Of a DNA stretch of 64,000 bases, positions 27,701-39,947 are shown one piece after another; position 1 is the stretch's first letter, and each line of letters opens with the position of its first letter. The position numbers were made by a program, and so were the translations under genes. Below the pieces are notes generated by a model. That model did no database searches. It was given only the letters and a program-made list of their open reading frames with translations, and had not been told where the DNA came from. Source of the stretch: Labia minor (taxonomy: Eukaryota; Arthropoda; Insecta; Dermaptera; Spongiphoridae); assembly GCA_963082975.1 (NCBI GenBank), contig OY720349.1:45427962-45491961 (forward strand), read 5' to 3'.

Positions 27701-30387
27701 AATAGTAAGTTAATAAGATGTTCTCTGAAGCATTTCCCGCCAAAAGGTTTTAGAAGTTCATGATACATGATTCTTTTGAGCTTCCACCAAACAAACAGAA
27801 ATGTCTCCGCCACTTTCGAATCGATCAACTTTTCAACTGGTACTACGCTCTGAGAATGAATGCCATAAGCAATCGATGAAAATCAGCACCTGATTTCTTC
27901 AAAAGGAATACTGCAAACACTTTCCATTTTACTTTTTATTTAGGGTATAATTTTATTTCATATTATATGATTAAATAGAAAACCTAAAGAGTGGTTAAAA
28001 TATCTTATTCGATTTTTTGAGTTGAAAATAATTTTTATTTTATTCATATAATATGCTATCCATTTAGATTATATGAATAGATAAAAGTAATAATCCACCT
28101 CAATCTGTATCAGGTGAATATTAAACACTTACCAACATGTTCCGTAATATTTGGTTTAATAATTTCATTGATTAATCGGGATAAGGCATTTCCGAAAATC
28201 CCTTGTTTTTGAATGCCATCACTAATATTTGGTGAATTAATTTCCACTTTTTCTAATTCATATATATGACAGGCTAGTTCAATTAAACTCATAAGAAATT
28301 TCCAAAAATGAATTCTTTCAAATGGATAATGTTCATATTCAATTAATAATTTTGGATTAGAAGCTAAAATTTTTTTTAAAATTTGATTAAATCTATGAAA
28401 ATAATAAAAAATTAGATATAATTAAAATTTAGACTCGGATTAGAACTTTTATTAAATGGTTCAAGATTTAGACAATCAAATTGAAAATAAATCAATATAA
28501 ATTTAGTATATAGCGGTTTGTATTGTTCGATTACAATTCATTGTTCTAAATTAACCATAAATATACTATTTCATACATGTTAAATCATAAATTGGTAAAA
28601 TATTTCAAAATTGTTTATAAATGGATACGTTATTTCTTTTGGAATCTCTATTAATAGTATTCATATTTAATATTTACCTAAAATAATATCCACGTCAGAG
28701 AGGGACAACCCATATAAATAAATTTTACAATCACGAAGAAATTGCCAGAAAGTTAATCGTGTCAAAATTGAATCATAAGTGGGTATCTAATAAAATATAA
28801 GTTGAAATAAAATATATATATAAAAATAAATTTTTAAAAGAACAAAATAATTAACTATAAATTACTATCAATGATACATATTATAAATCTTATTAAAATA
28901 TTTTTTTTTTTCAAAATTAATTGGAATTAAGAAACAATAATTTTTGAATAAAGTATATTAAACAGTAAATCATTTTAATTAAAGCATTTAAAAATTATTA
29001 TTATTAATAATTACTTACTTGGTCGCAAGCAATGCATGCATATTCTTTATAAATAGAACGTAAATAAGGTAAATTCAAAGTGACTACGTTTCTTAATAAA
29101 TGTTCTTGCACATCCATCTCATTCTCTATTTCCCAATCGTCATACATACTATTATCCTTTAAAAAAAAAAATTTAAAAATTTTATTTTAATTTTTATATT
29201 GATTCATTGATTTTTTCTCAAAGAACTAATTTAAGAATATCAGTAACTTTTAATATTATGTTGAAATTTATCCTTATTTCTTGAAAATATGATAAAAAAT
29301 AACAATAAATAATTTTTATAAATCTAAATTCTCTTTTACCATTTTGAGTTCTAACCATTTAATAAATGTTTACTTTAAATATTTTCCAAAAGAGCAAAGA
29401 AATGACCAAAATAATGCTCTCTGTGAGAGTGTGTTTGTGTGATTAGGTATTAATACAAACATTATACTCAAAATAACGTGAACAATATAAGTCCATTTTA
29501 TTACATTACTAATATCTGTACAAAAGTATATGTACATAAATATACTATAGTATTATAATAAGCTACAATTCTTTTTTGGAGACCCAAAAAAAAATTTTCT
29601 CGCGACCCACGGAGAGGTGTGTGAATCTGTAGTGTGAAAAATTTAAATATACATAATCATGTAGAAATGAGTTTATTTAAATAAAGTAAATGAGTCAAAA
29701 GAATATTTTTATCCATGTTCTTAGGAAAAAAATAATAGATCTGATTCGCAACCACTATGGTCTTATAGGTGTAAAACATATGTTAAATAAAATTAGACCT
29801 GATTATTATTTTAAAGGATTGGATTTTTTAATAAGAAAATATTGCAGAGAGTGCAAAGCATGAATGAAAAACAAGTCAAGAAGAGAGAAATTGTTGGAAA
29901 AAGCATCCATTTTGGGTCCAGCAACAAGACCCTTTGAAATCATGTCCCTGGATACTAAAAAAGATACATGCATGTGCTCATTGATCATTTCTTAAGATTT
30001 GTCTTTATTTTGACATCAACAACTCAATCGTCAAAAGATTTTAACGAGATAGATAATCTGTGGGCGGATCAGTATGTTGGAATTAATTTGGAAGTGTTTA
30101 AAAACTTTTTAGCTAAAAATAAAATTAAATTAATTTTCATATGTACATGGTTTGGTTGAACGAGTTAACCGGTCTTTAACAAATAGGCTAAGGATAAAGA
30201 GAAATAATCTATAATAATAAAAGCAAGTGTAATGTGTCTGTTTGTCTGTCTGTTTGTCTGCCTGTTTGTTTGACCGAGCTCTTCAGCCAAATCTATCGCA
30301 CGCAGGGACCTGGAATTTTTTACACTGAAGCACAACAGGGCTGGCCACCAGACCTCGAAGCCCGATTTTCGATTTTTTAATCTTGTC

Positions 30388-30420
<33 letters not shown>

Positions 30421-33400
30421 ACACACACACACACAGACATTTTTCTCAACCTTAGTGAAAATGATTGAGGAACCTTCAAAACGTATAAAAACATCAAAAT
30501 CTCAACATCGAAAATTTTCATGATCGCAATACTATCTCTGGCGAGATAGTAATAATTCTTTAAAAAAAATTTAAAAAAACTGTTGAGTTTATGGAAAATC
30601 GGAGTTTAAATAAAACAAGTTATTCTTGATACAGATCTTTATTCGGTCGTGTTTGAACCCTGACTAACTTAAGAAAAAATAATCAATTTTGGGTCTCGGC
30701 GACCACAGTAAAAGTTATGTATTAAGTACTATATATGTAAGTATAAAACAGCCTAAATTATAATATAAACAATTCAATTATAATTGTAAATAACAGAGGG
30801 CCCATTTCAATTTTACAGCCCGGGGCCCCCCATCAACTTAATCCGCCACTTAAGATGAATAAAGATTATACGATCATTTATTTTTTTCTAAGATTATTTT
30901 CTTAAATAAATTATTTAAACAAATATAGACATTTACTTCTCTATCTTCTTCAAATTTACATGTATCTTGATTCGTTGTGTCTATTGGACTAGAATCAATT
31001 TGTGAATAATCCATCGATTCAGTTTCAGTTTTTTTCATACAAAAATTACGTTTGTTCTAAAACAATAACTTAATTAATGATTTCTTAACCTTCAAATTAT
31101 TTATTTTGGAATATTTACCTGAGGTTCTGGTTTCTGCGAACTCATTTTAAAAAGTTTAGAAATAAAATATTTGAGATCAATTTCTTGGCTTCCTTGTGTT
31201 ATTGGAATACACCTGAAGTTAATAATTATAATATAAATTTAATTTAACTTTATTAATACAACCGAGAAAATTCTTAAATAGACCAGAATTATCATCTCTT
31301 TAATAATGAAATAATTATTTCAAATTCATCTCAAGAATATGTTATTAAACATAATAAATTGTTACGAGGTGTGTTAATGAGAAAAGGTGGTATCTTCAGT
31401 TTTGGGAATAGGAAAAAGTCGCACCAAATCTGGTGAATACGGTGGTTGAGGCATTATTATGGTGTTGTTTTTGTCCAAAAAATCACGAACAAGCAATGAT
31501 GTGTGAGCTGGTGCATTATCTTGATGCAGAATCCATTATTTGTTTCTCCATAATTCCGATCGTTTGAGCCGTATTTCTTCACGCAAACGTTGCATAACTT
31601 CCTTGTAGTATTCCATTTTTTTAAGTAAAAAAATCGAAGAATATACAAAACGTGACTAACTTTTTAAGTTGTCAAAAACAAACTACTAATCCAAAATGGC
31701 TGATAATGTCAATAACAAAATTTTTTTTCGATAATCAAATGTACACAACCCGAGAAAATTCAAAATTCACCTTTTCTTTTGAACATACCTCGTATATAAC
31801 TTAACTTCCTAATCATGATAAAAACTGATTAATATATTTGTAACAATTAAGACATCAGTATTTTAATTTAAATGAAATATTGAAAATTTAAAACACTTGA
31901 AAAAAGCTATTTTATAAAATATAATATTTATAAAATAGAATATAATTTTAAATAGAGATACTATTTCAATTTAAAAAGAAAACAAATTAATGATCTTATA
32001 ATAATCATCATTCTGGGCTGAACATACAAATTAACTTAATGTTTAATATATTAAATTAAATTAATTTTATATTTTATATACTTTTAAATTTCTATAAATT
32101 CTAAATAAATATTCTATAAATTAACAAATAAATTATCTCAAAACAGAAAAACGGAAAATCCCCCTCAAGGACTTTGTAATGGTTTATTGGCTCGACCTCG
32201 AGTACCAGGAAATTATTAAATTACTCCTGAATACAAATGATTAATCTCCAAGAGTTACGAAAGGAGGATAAACAATTTTGTAAACTAGCATGATGAATTT
32301 AAAATAGTCAATAAAACGATTGTAATAAATAATCATCATAGATTAATGTAGAAATTAATAACTGAAAACTTCACATTCCAGACAAGTATGCAAATTTTTA
32401 CTTGCTCTGGAATGCATTAAAAAAGGACTATGATTATTTTTACATTTTGATATTTTTTATGTTTTAAAATTCCAAATTTGTTTGTGTACATCAGTGGTTC
32501 CCAAGCTTATTTGGCCAAGCACCCCCTTTGCAGAAAAAAAATTACTCAGCGCCCCCTGGAAATTAACTTTTTTTTAATATTAATAACAATTAAACAGAAA
32601 GATAAATGTACCTATTCGCAAATTATTATAAATAAAAATGTAAATTAGAAACATTAAAATTGTATCTATTTAATGAACTCAGAATAGAAAAGTAATATAC
32701 AAGTAATTTTCTCTAATGCACCTGTGGCCATCACCGCCCCCCTGGATCGCTGCAGCACCCACAAGGGGGCAGAAGCGCTCACTTTGGGAATCACTGGTGT
32801 ACATGAATATATGCATCCAATCCGATGTGCGATTGGATTTAAGTTTGTAGGCAACAAAATCATTAAATAAATAGAACAAAAAAATAACAGTTGTTAGAAT
32901 AATCATACGTGTCTCTTATCTTCAACATTAGCTAGGTATTTTTGCTAACTAAATATACGTAAACAAACAAATAGTTTATTTTACTTACCTACTAACGTTC
33001 GATGAATTCATATTTTGACGAGTAAAGAAATAATCTTTAGGAACTGTTTTCGGTTTCGTCATTTCAACTTGAATATGTCCATATTTTTGTTTTACAAATG
33101 GTTCTGATATTGATATTCTCTATTTTTAAAAATTTAATTCAATGTTTTTATATATAAACAAAAATGTAATTAAAAAAAACTATATAATATTTAATGAAGG
33201 GAATTTAGAATTCCTTATTTCCAGGGCTGGGCAGTAAAGCGTTACAAGTAACGGCGTTCTCCACCCCCCTCCCCCGCCACTTTTTTGTAACGGGAACTGG
33301 AACTCGTTCCTCAAAATAAAAAGGACAGGTAACGAGTTCCTCACAGTTCCTCATTTTTTGAGGAACTTGTAACGTTCGTTCCGGAATGAATTAAACTAGT

Positions 33401-36400
33401 AACCCACTGTATATATTTACACCTAGAAGAAAAAAAAATTATTTAAAATAAATAGTTAATTTAAAATTATACTTTAGTGAATTTAATTCCTTCTTCTTTT
33501 ACAGATATAACATCTTCTGAAGGTATAATTTTCAAAAATAAATGCGCACCATTTGAACAGGTTATTTTTCCATGAGGTACCTGAATTATTAGTAAAAAAA
33601 TTATATTTAATTTAATAATATATAATATGATAATTTAATATTTTGCGAGACCTTAACTCCATTATGCCATAAACCAACATATTTTGATCCATCTACTAAT
33701 TCCAATGTACCGAAACCGTGCCTCAAACCATTTTTCCAACTTCCATAATATGCATTTTCAGCTGGATGAGCTAAATAATTATTAACAAACCCTGTCCATG
33801 TATATTCACCATAACCGTCCATCTGTCCATTTTTCCATTCCCCGCGATAAACCTAAACAAATATAATTAATATATAAATATATTTTTTATAAGAAATTAA
33901 TACAAATACTTACATTTCCATTTGACCAGACCATTGTTCCTGTTCCATGTATTTGTCCATCCTTCCACGATCCTACATAACGACCACCAGAAGGATATTG
34001 TCGCAGACCTATGCCATCAGGCTTGTTATTTTTCCACTGACCTTCATACCAATTTTTGAAATCATTTGAATATCGAATTGAACCATTCCCTTTTCGAATT
34101 CCTGTTCAAATTTCACTCATTATATTAAAAAAAAAATTTATAAAAGGAAATCATTGTTAAATATTAGATTGAAAGGAAATTTCTTTAGGTTTGAACAGTG
34201 GCGTACCGTGAGGTTCTTGTGTCTGGGGGCAACTGAGAAATTAGCGCCCCCTTTCTTATATATATATATATATATATTTAATTTAATTTTTTTTTAAAGA
34301 ATATTAATGACGAATAACGAAACAGATTTATATGATTTTAATAAGCGTATAAATAATATTTATTGACTTACACAAAATACAGTTTAACTCTAAATATTAA
34401 TTCTTTTGTTCCAAATTGGCTTCCCTAATTTTGCGCCCCCTAAATTTGGCGCCCGGGGACATATGCCCCCCTGCCCCCCCCCCCCCCCCTAGTTACGCCA
34501 CCGGGTTTGAATATTGTCATTATTCTTTGACTTTTTACAAGGTTAAATCTAATATTTTTTTCTTGACCTAATTGTATGATTAAACTAAAATTTCGTTTAA
34601 ACAGTAAAAATAATAAACAAATTTACACTTCATATAATTTAAATTTAAATATATAATTTACTTTTATTTGTAAATAATATTGTGTTTGGTTCCTTCAAAA
34701 TTTAATTAATCATGCAATTTTTTTTTTCAACTTACCGAACGACCAATCACCATTATAAACATGAGGCGAACTACTAGAAAAAAAAATACCAATTCCATGA
34801 CGAATTCCATTTAAAAATTCTCCAGAATATTTTGAAAGGTCAGTCCATTCCATAGTTCCTATACCAGTTATCGCGTTTTCTATAAATTGACCCTTAACGA
34901 AGAATAAATAAATTATTATTACTAATTTGCTATCAAAGCTGCCAAAAAATATAGATACCTCATAACGACTTCCATCATTCCACATAAAAACTCCTTCATC
35001 CTCCATTTTGTTCATAGACATACGGCCTTCATAGCGATGTCCATTTATAAATTGTATTTCAACCATTTTATCAGGGAAATAATTGATTTTCCAATCATTT
35101 TTTTCAATTTCTTCCTCTTCTTCTTCTTCATTATCGTTTTCTATTTTACCACTAGGTGTTTTGGATAACTTAAAAATATATTCCATTAATTTCTATTTAC
35201 AATAAATAATACAAATATAATAAAATAAATATACCAGTTTTAATGCACTAGATTTTCTTACTTCTTCACTTTTATTACTAAAGTAAATACAAATCAAATA
35301 ATTAATTTTTATTTTAATATAATAAATTATAATATTAGTATATATTAATAAATATTAATTATATGTAAATTTCGGTCTTTCGCAATCATTAGCATGAGTA
35401 TTAACTTTTATTTACTTATATTTACAATTACATATTATTATGTAGAACATTGAATAAAGGCGATTTATTGACAAAATTATTCTGCTGGATAGACTTTAAT
35501 TTATTTCTAGTTAAGGATGCTATTGAAAGAAATAATTTCTATTTAAATTTATTATCTATTTTCGTTTCTAATTGAATAATCCAAAATATTTTTGAGATTT
35601 ATTCAAATCTTCCTCTTATCACAAAACAAAATAAGTTGACCTGTGGCCAGGTCCGAACCGACCGACGGTTTGAAAATTAAATTCCAGCTACAGAAACAAT
35701 TTCAAATAATTTTAATATATCTATTAATGTAATAAAAAACAGATATGGATAGAACATAAAAATTTTTAATTTTATTTTATTTATAATAATATGTAAGACC
35801 AGGTTGTGACGTCATGAATGGCTGGATGACGTCATATAATTTTAAATCAACAAAAAACTAATAAAGATGATTTTTCTCGAGGATAAAACCAATACAAAGT
35901 GCATGATTCGTGGTGATATGTAAAAAATCTCCTTATGTGAAATTTGGTGTGAAAATAACCCTTCCCTTCCTATCGTCGATCGGTAATTCTACTACTTCCG
36001 GTTTCTAGATATACACCAAAAGTTGATCAATTCATCATACTGATGCATTAAGTAAATATACCAAATTTCATCAAAATCCGTTGAGCCGTTCAAGCTGTAC
36101 ACATCTACGGACGGACGGAAGGACGGACAGACATCATGCTAAAAATACTTTTTTTCTGTTAAGAAAATGCATGATTCGTGGAGATATGTAAAAATCTCCA
36201 CATGTGAAATTTGGTGTGAAAACAATACCTTCCTTACTATCGTGGGTCGGTAAAAACAAACTAGTATATATAATAAAAGAACATTTAGCATAATTTATTT
36301 AAATTAAATTAAATTAAATTTTTATAAAAATCTCTTATAATTTGTGTTTTATTGATAGGGGGCCAATGACTGCCTCGGGGCCAACGACTGTATACTTTAC

Positions 36401-38115
36401 CCTATATTGATTATAAAATTATTGTTTTATAATATAAAAATAAACTAATGAATTGTGTGTGATTAGTGGACAACATTCTTATATGTCTAAAAATAGAAGT
36501 TTACCTGGTTTCGTATTCTTCATTAAAATCATCGGTATTTTTATTTTGTTTAACTTTTGCTTTATAACACGGCCTTGATTTCCATCTGAAAAAAGTTATA
36601 AAAAAATATTTTCTTATTAATTACTCCTAGTTATATTAAAAACAAAATTGTAATCAATCTTTATTAAAATAGGGATACTATTTTCTATAGCTAAAATAAT
36701 AATTGTGTAGGGTTATAATTGTTCTTTCCATATCTCTTTATATGACTTGGATTTTGCTTAATGTCTTCTCTTCTTTGTCAATGTTTCAGCCTCGTATGTG
36801 ACACATTGATTATGAACTTTCCTCTTAACGAACATAGGGATATCAGATTTTAGAACGTTACTCACATATTCCCAAATGCTGCAAATGTCCAAGCTAGTCC
36901 AGTTCTTCTAGCTATCTCACATGTCTGGTTGTTTCTCTCCAAACGAACCTCATGTCACAGATATTTATAAGAGAGTACTTGCTCTATTCTTAAGATATTT
37001 ATTGGGTAGCGGGTAGGCACTTCTTACGTTTCCGATGAGAATAGGCCTACTTCAGGGATGCGACCCTGCCCACGCGAGCCTTGATTGTACCTCAACTCCG
37101 CTCATTGAGGGAAATCATGTCCGAACCCATATCCCTAACTAATATCCTATTACCCCACCTATATTCCTATCCCCTCATCAACGGTATCATCATGGGTAGC
37201 GTGATGAAACAGTGGCTAAAATCTCTGTAAGGATATGAATACAAAAGAAATAAGGTCAGTGTTTTGGCAGCTGGTTAATTCCCATGCTTCAAAAAAATCA
37301 AGAAAATTATCCAACTCTCTTTGGAATGCCTTTGCCCGAGTTATAAGGGAGGAAAGTTTTTAAATCCAAGGCCAGCCAGCAGCTGAAGAGATTAATTATC
37401 GTTTTTTGAGGAAATTTTCTTGGACAAAAGCAAGATTTGGGAGTATGTCGCTTTGCTCTTTAGTAGAGAAATTTTGTAAATGTAAACAAGCAGGTCCGGG
37501 CTCGACTTCGAAGCTAATATTTCCATTCTTAAATTTGCGAATCCAATTTTGACTGTTTTTTTTGATACAACAAAACCAATAGTGTATGCACTAAATATGT
37601 CACAATGGAATATTGCAGCTTTTATTTTATTGTAATAATCATTATGATGACTCAATAATCTCAATATGCTTAAAAATTAATCATTTTTTTTATGGATAAC
37701 ATAATGTGTATATTATATATATATATATAATATATATATATATATGATAAATGTACATAAATATAAAACTAATTAGATTAATTTAGTAATAATTAGAATA
37801 GATTTTTTAAATCTATTACTATGTATACTTTTTGAAGGTTAAAAAATTCTAAATATTCTACCTTGATGAAATATACGTTAACATGTTAGTATAAAATAAA
37901 AATGACATTTGTTCTTCAATAGAATTTCTATTATATTTTATAGCAATACATCTATTATCAATTTCCTCTTCGGGAACTTCCGATGATGCTTGATATGATG
38001 TAATATAACTCCAAGTAGCTTCTCTTTTAATGTCTGAATACGTTTCTTCTAACGTATTAGATTTCAAACTACTTAAAGATGTTGTCCATTTAACGGTGTC
38101 AAATAATTTAGGCAT
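24722..38115 (-). CDS. RSPH10B: Radial spoke head 10 homologue B (MORN-repeat axonemal protein)
   Basis: Seventeen exons on the minus strand: 38115-37862, 36585-36505, 35277-35235, 35192-34959, 34892-34736, 34101-33914, 33852-33652, 33580-33473, 33119-32989, 31212-31119, 31056-30937, 29156-29019, 28786-28678, 28363-28133, 26659-26502, 26441-26160 and 24865-24722. All junctions are GT-AG and in phase, giving 890 residues (human RSPH10B 870). Residues about 160-395 form a MORN array, with units such as YEGRMSMNKMEDEGVFMW, YSGEFLNGIRHGIGIF, YEGQWKNNKPDGIGL and YYGSWKNGLRHGFGTLEL. The C-terminal half has TRLTFWQFLRDCKI and RIHFWKFLMSLIELA and ends in a charged KMKNEEEKLKEE helix. The N-terminus is acidic (NEEEEEEEIEKN). 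RSPH10B belongs to the radial spoke head of motile 9+2 axonemes. The acceptor of exon 14 was chosen at 28364-28365 because the nearer upstream AG breaks frame. Introns hold at least nine repeats of different classes. Confidence 0.9.
25608..26000 (-). mobile_element. LINE 3' tail in the last RSPH10B intron
   Basis: On the minus strand this carries the C-terminal tail typical of non-LTR retrotransposon polyproteins: IGKRPLRKPRTR followed by degraded tail and the AAGAACTTTCGAGTTCCGTAG end shared with the other copies in this window. The upstream portion (25860-26000) is homologous to 41040-41165. Stops are present. It is 5'-truncated. Confidence 0.7.
27420..27930 (-). mobile_element. Possible mariner-like transposase relic in RSPH10B intron
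   Basis: GC-richer than the surrounding intron. The minus strand has VWWKLKRIMYHELLKPFG-like words (mariner consensus VWWD-KG--YYELLK) and further down a Q-x-x-x-V-H-H-S stretch where an HDNA-x-x-HT block might have been. Frames are broken. The similarity is partial and I would not exclude another origin. Confidence 0.35.
29690..30200 (+). mobile_element. Ty3/gypsy-type integrase fragment in RSPH10B intron
   Basis: The + strand encodes part of a retroelement integrase in more than one frame: an HHCC-like zinc region (HYGLIGVKHML ... YCREC), then a core with the three acidic positions in LIDHFLRF, ADQYVG and GLVERVNRSL. Stop codons and frame changes separate the pieces, and there are no long terminal repeats, gag, protease or reverse transcriptase nearby. 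It is antisense to RSPH10B, inside the intron between exons at 29019-29156 and 30937-31056. A non-functional fossil. Confidence 0.7.
30208..30560 (+). mobile_element. Helitron-like non-autonomous element (5'-TC end, terminal hairpin), family B
   Basis: Begins A|TCTATAATAATAAAAGC followed by TGTCTGTTTGTC repeats, a layout common at Helitron 5' ends in animals. It contains an (AC)n run at about 30397-30436 and ends near a hairpin CTATCTCTGGCGAGATAG (30528-30545). The right part, from about 30435, is repeated in opposite orientation at 52045-52150. No clear CTRR-T end is visible, so the class is tentative. Confidence 0.45.
31365..31792 (-). mobile_element. Mariner internal-deletion derivative with both terminal repeats
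   Basis: A 428-bp element flanked by TA on both sides (31363-31364 and 31793-31794). Its ends begin CGAGGTGTGTTAATGAGAAA and, inverted, CGAGGTATGTTCAAAAGAAA, imperfect terminal inverted repeats of about 25 bp. The minus strand holds a short transposase piece with WNTTRKLCNVCVKKYG in the shifted frame and the HDNAPAHTS-like catalytic region; most of the transposase is deleted. It belongs to the same lineage as 2896-3473. It could only have moved with transposase supplied in trans. Confidence 0.88.
32492..32796. mobile_element. hAT-type MITE with 8-bp target duplication
   Basis: A 305-bp element in an RSPH10B intron. The ends are CAGTGGTTCCCAA and TTGGGAATCACTG (inverted), flanked on both sides by GTGTACAT (32484-32491 and 32797-32804). 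Internal GCACCCCC / GGGGGCAG words near each end extend the inverted repeat. No coding capacity. Confidence 0.9.
33221..33415. mobile_element. Fragment of a GTAACG-rich repeat
   Basis: A less AT-rich insertion in the intron between RSPH10B exons 33119 and 33473. It contains CAGGGCTGGGCAGTAAAGCG followed by repeated GTTAC/GTAACG and GAGTTCCTC words, as in hAT-derived repeats with internal GTAAC arrays. The right end and target duplication are not clear. Confidence 0.45.
34196..34503. mobile_element. hAT-type MITE with 8-bp target duplication
   Basis: A 308-bp element between RSPH10B exons 34101 and 34736. The ends are CAGTGGCGTACCGTG and TAGTTACGCCACCG (imperfect inverted repeat), flanked by GGTTTGAA at 34188-34195 and 34504-34511. 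Inside are a (TA)n run at 34257-34277 and a long C run at about 34469-34489. No coding capacity. Confidence 0.88.
35630..36254 (+). mobile_element. Dispersed repeat family A, near full-length copy, in RSPH10B intron
   Basis: Matches 9561-10179 end to end: AAGTTGACCTGTGGCCAGG at the left, TGACGTCATGAATGG in the middle, GAGCCGTTCAAGCTGTACAC with a GGACGGACGG run, and TATCGTGGGTCGGTAA at the right. The internal ~90-bp block is present twice, at about 35900-35985 and 36168-36254. It lies in the intron between exons 35277 and 36505, antisense to the gene. Confidence 0.82.
36700..36975 (-). mobile_element. LINE reverse-transcriptase C-terminal fragment in RSPH10B intron
   Basis: The minus strand reads RRTGLAWTFAAFGNM and, after a frame change, VLKSDIPMFVKRKVHNQC and EAETLTKKRR. 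This matches the post-polymerase region of non-LTR polyproteins (R-GLAW-AFGKL ... LK-KV-D-CVLP--TYGAETWTL). It is probably the same family as the tails elsewhere in the window but lies further 5' in the element. Stops and frameshifts are present. Confidence 0.6.
36985..37340. repeat. Unclassified GC-richer insertion in RSPH10B intron 1
   Basis: Sequence at about 37000-37200 is much less AT-rich than the surrounding intron (CCTGCCCACGCGAGCC, CCCCTCATCAACGG). It has no open frame, no second copy in the window and no clear pol III boxes. Likely a transposon fragment of unknown class. Confidence 0.35.
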
Positions 38116-39780
38116 ATTTTATTTTTATTTTTTATTTTATTTTATTTTTTTTATTTATCAATGTTATTTATTTCATAGATTTCTTTACCAAAATATTTAC
38201 AAAATAATTTATGGAAGCATAAATTAAACAAATCTAATTTATCTTTCACAGCTAATATACAAACAAAAATTCAATACAAAAATTTTATTGATAAAAAATA
38301 AGATTAAATGAATTATGATATAATAATTAATTTATTTATTAGAAAAACAAATTTCTGTGATTTTCAATTTTTGCAGTTTTATCGAAATTGGTTCTGACGA
38401 TTTTGAATAAACCTCTTTCATCAATCTCAAACAAAATTATCTTTAATATTAATAAGATTTTATTCACTTTGAAGTAATATAAAAGGATTTAAATAACAAA
38501 TTTTCAGAATGACACCCTCTAATGCGGCTCAAAGGCAAATTATGAAAATATTTACATTTTTTCAATATGGTTAAAAAAAAAAATAAAAAAAAAGGTAAAA
38601 TGATATTTATGTGCGGCCCAGCATATTTTTATTTGCAATGGTCATAGTTCAGACACACCTGCTCTAAAGTGTCTTTATTTCCTCTTACATTGTTAATAAT
38701 CATAAAAGATGGATAAATTTAAAATATGAACGAAATAGAACATAAACTTTAGGAAAATATCACAAAAAGTGCCTCACACCAGCAAGTTTTATCTAGTTAT
38801 TTAAAACTTGAAAGATACTATATCATAAGTAAAAGTAAAAAAGAATTAAAAAATAAAAAGTAAATTAAAAAAAACAAGTGTGCCTTAAATATATCTAATG
38901 CTAATGAATAAAACAAAAGGTTGGGGTCGAATTGGAACGCATCCGCACGGTTGATCAGCTATATTTAATAAAATTAATATCTATTTCCATCTCATAATAT
39001 ATAACTTTATTTTCCTAGCTAAAACTATATATATATGTCTATACATTTATATCTTTCTAGAAAAAATCATAATTATTTTTTAATTAAAGTAATATTTATA
39101 TCAAAACAACAATGATTCAAGGCGGCTTTGGGAAACATAATTATATGCATATCTATATATTTAATACGATAGTGTCCGTCTGTACGCAAAAAACTCTAGA
39201 GCCTAAACTACAAGGAGTAAGGTAACCAAATTTTTCTGAGGTGAAGGGTACCTCAAATAATGAAAAATAAAAAAGAAATTAGAATCTTAGGTAACTCTTG
39301 AGCTGAGATGCGGGTGTTCCATTTTCCAGAAATATATATAAAGGAGAGTATTTGTATGTATGTAATTTGTTTACTTTTTTGTTGTCATAGAAACAGATAT
39401 ATATATATAATTAGAACCTCTCTCTCTCCCTCTATTTAAAATTTTAAAAAATTTCTTAAGCCAGGTAAATGAATTGGACTGGAAGGGGAGACATGTGATT
39501 AGAGAAATTGGGGAAAAATCAACCGAAATGTAATTAAACAAAAAAATTCAAGAATTATGATACGGATACGACTTACATACAATTAACATACAAAATGTAG
39601 AATTTGAAAAAGTATAAATATTTAAATACTTAAGATCTCTAATCACGAAGGATAATAATATTCGAGAAGAATTTAAATCGACGTTGTAATTGAGTAACGC
39701 CTGTTATTATGCAGTAAAGGGGCTTATCTCATCAACGAGGATCAAAATTAAAATATATAAAACAATTATTTTTCATGTTG
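38116..39780. other. Intergenic DNA upstream of RSPH10B
   Basis: Mostly A/T. It should contain the RSPH10B promoter just above 38115, but I see no distinctive motif. A possible hAT-derived fragment is at about 38510-38665 (AATGCGGCTC ... TGTGCGGCCCAGC ... CACACCTG). No gene is supported. Confidence 0.5.
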
Positions 39781-39789
39781 TTCGATGAC

Positions 39790-39947
39790 TAGGGTGACCA
39801 TATTTCGAAAACACCAAACCGGGAGAACTAATTTGAAAAAATTTTGAAAAAAAATTACGAAATGTCCTAAATATTGAAAAAACAGTAGGGTGTCCCGAAG
39901 ACTTTTTTGGGACAGAGCACCTAAAGACGGGACGTTTGGTCACCCTA
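39790..39947. mobile_element. Short MITE with TAGGGTGACC ends and 8-bp target duplication
   Basis: A 158-bp element with ends TAGGGTGACCA and TTGGTCACCCTA, flanked on both sides by TCGATGAC (39782-39789 and 39948-39955). The termini and 8-bp duplication fit hAT. Its right end is repeated in the right arm of the neighbouring palindrome (about 41159-41176). Confidence 0.85.

Noticed and set aside
36985..37340. Second SINE or RNA gene in RSPH10B intron 1
   Set aside because: GC content is raised, but no A/B boxes, hairpin or second copy can be found.
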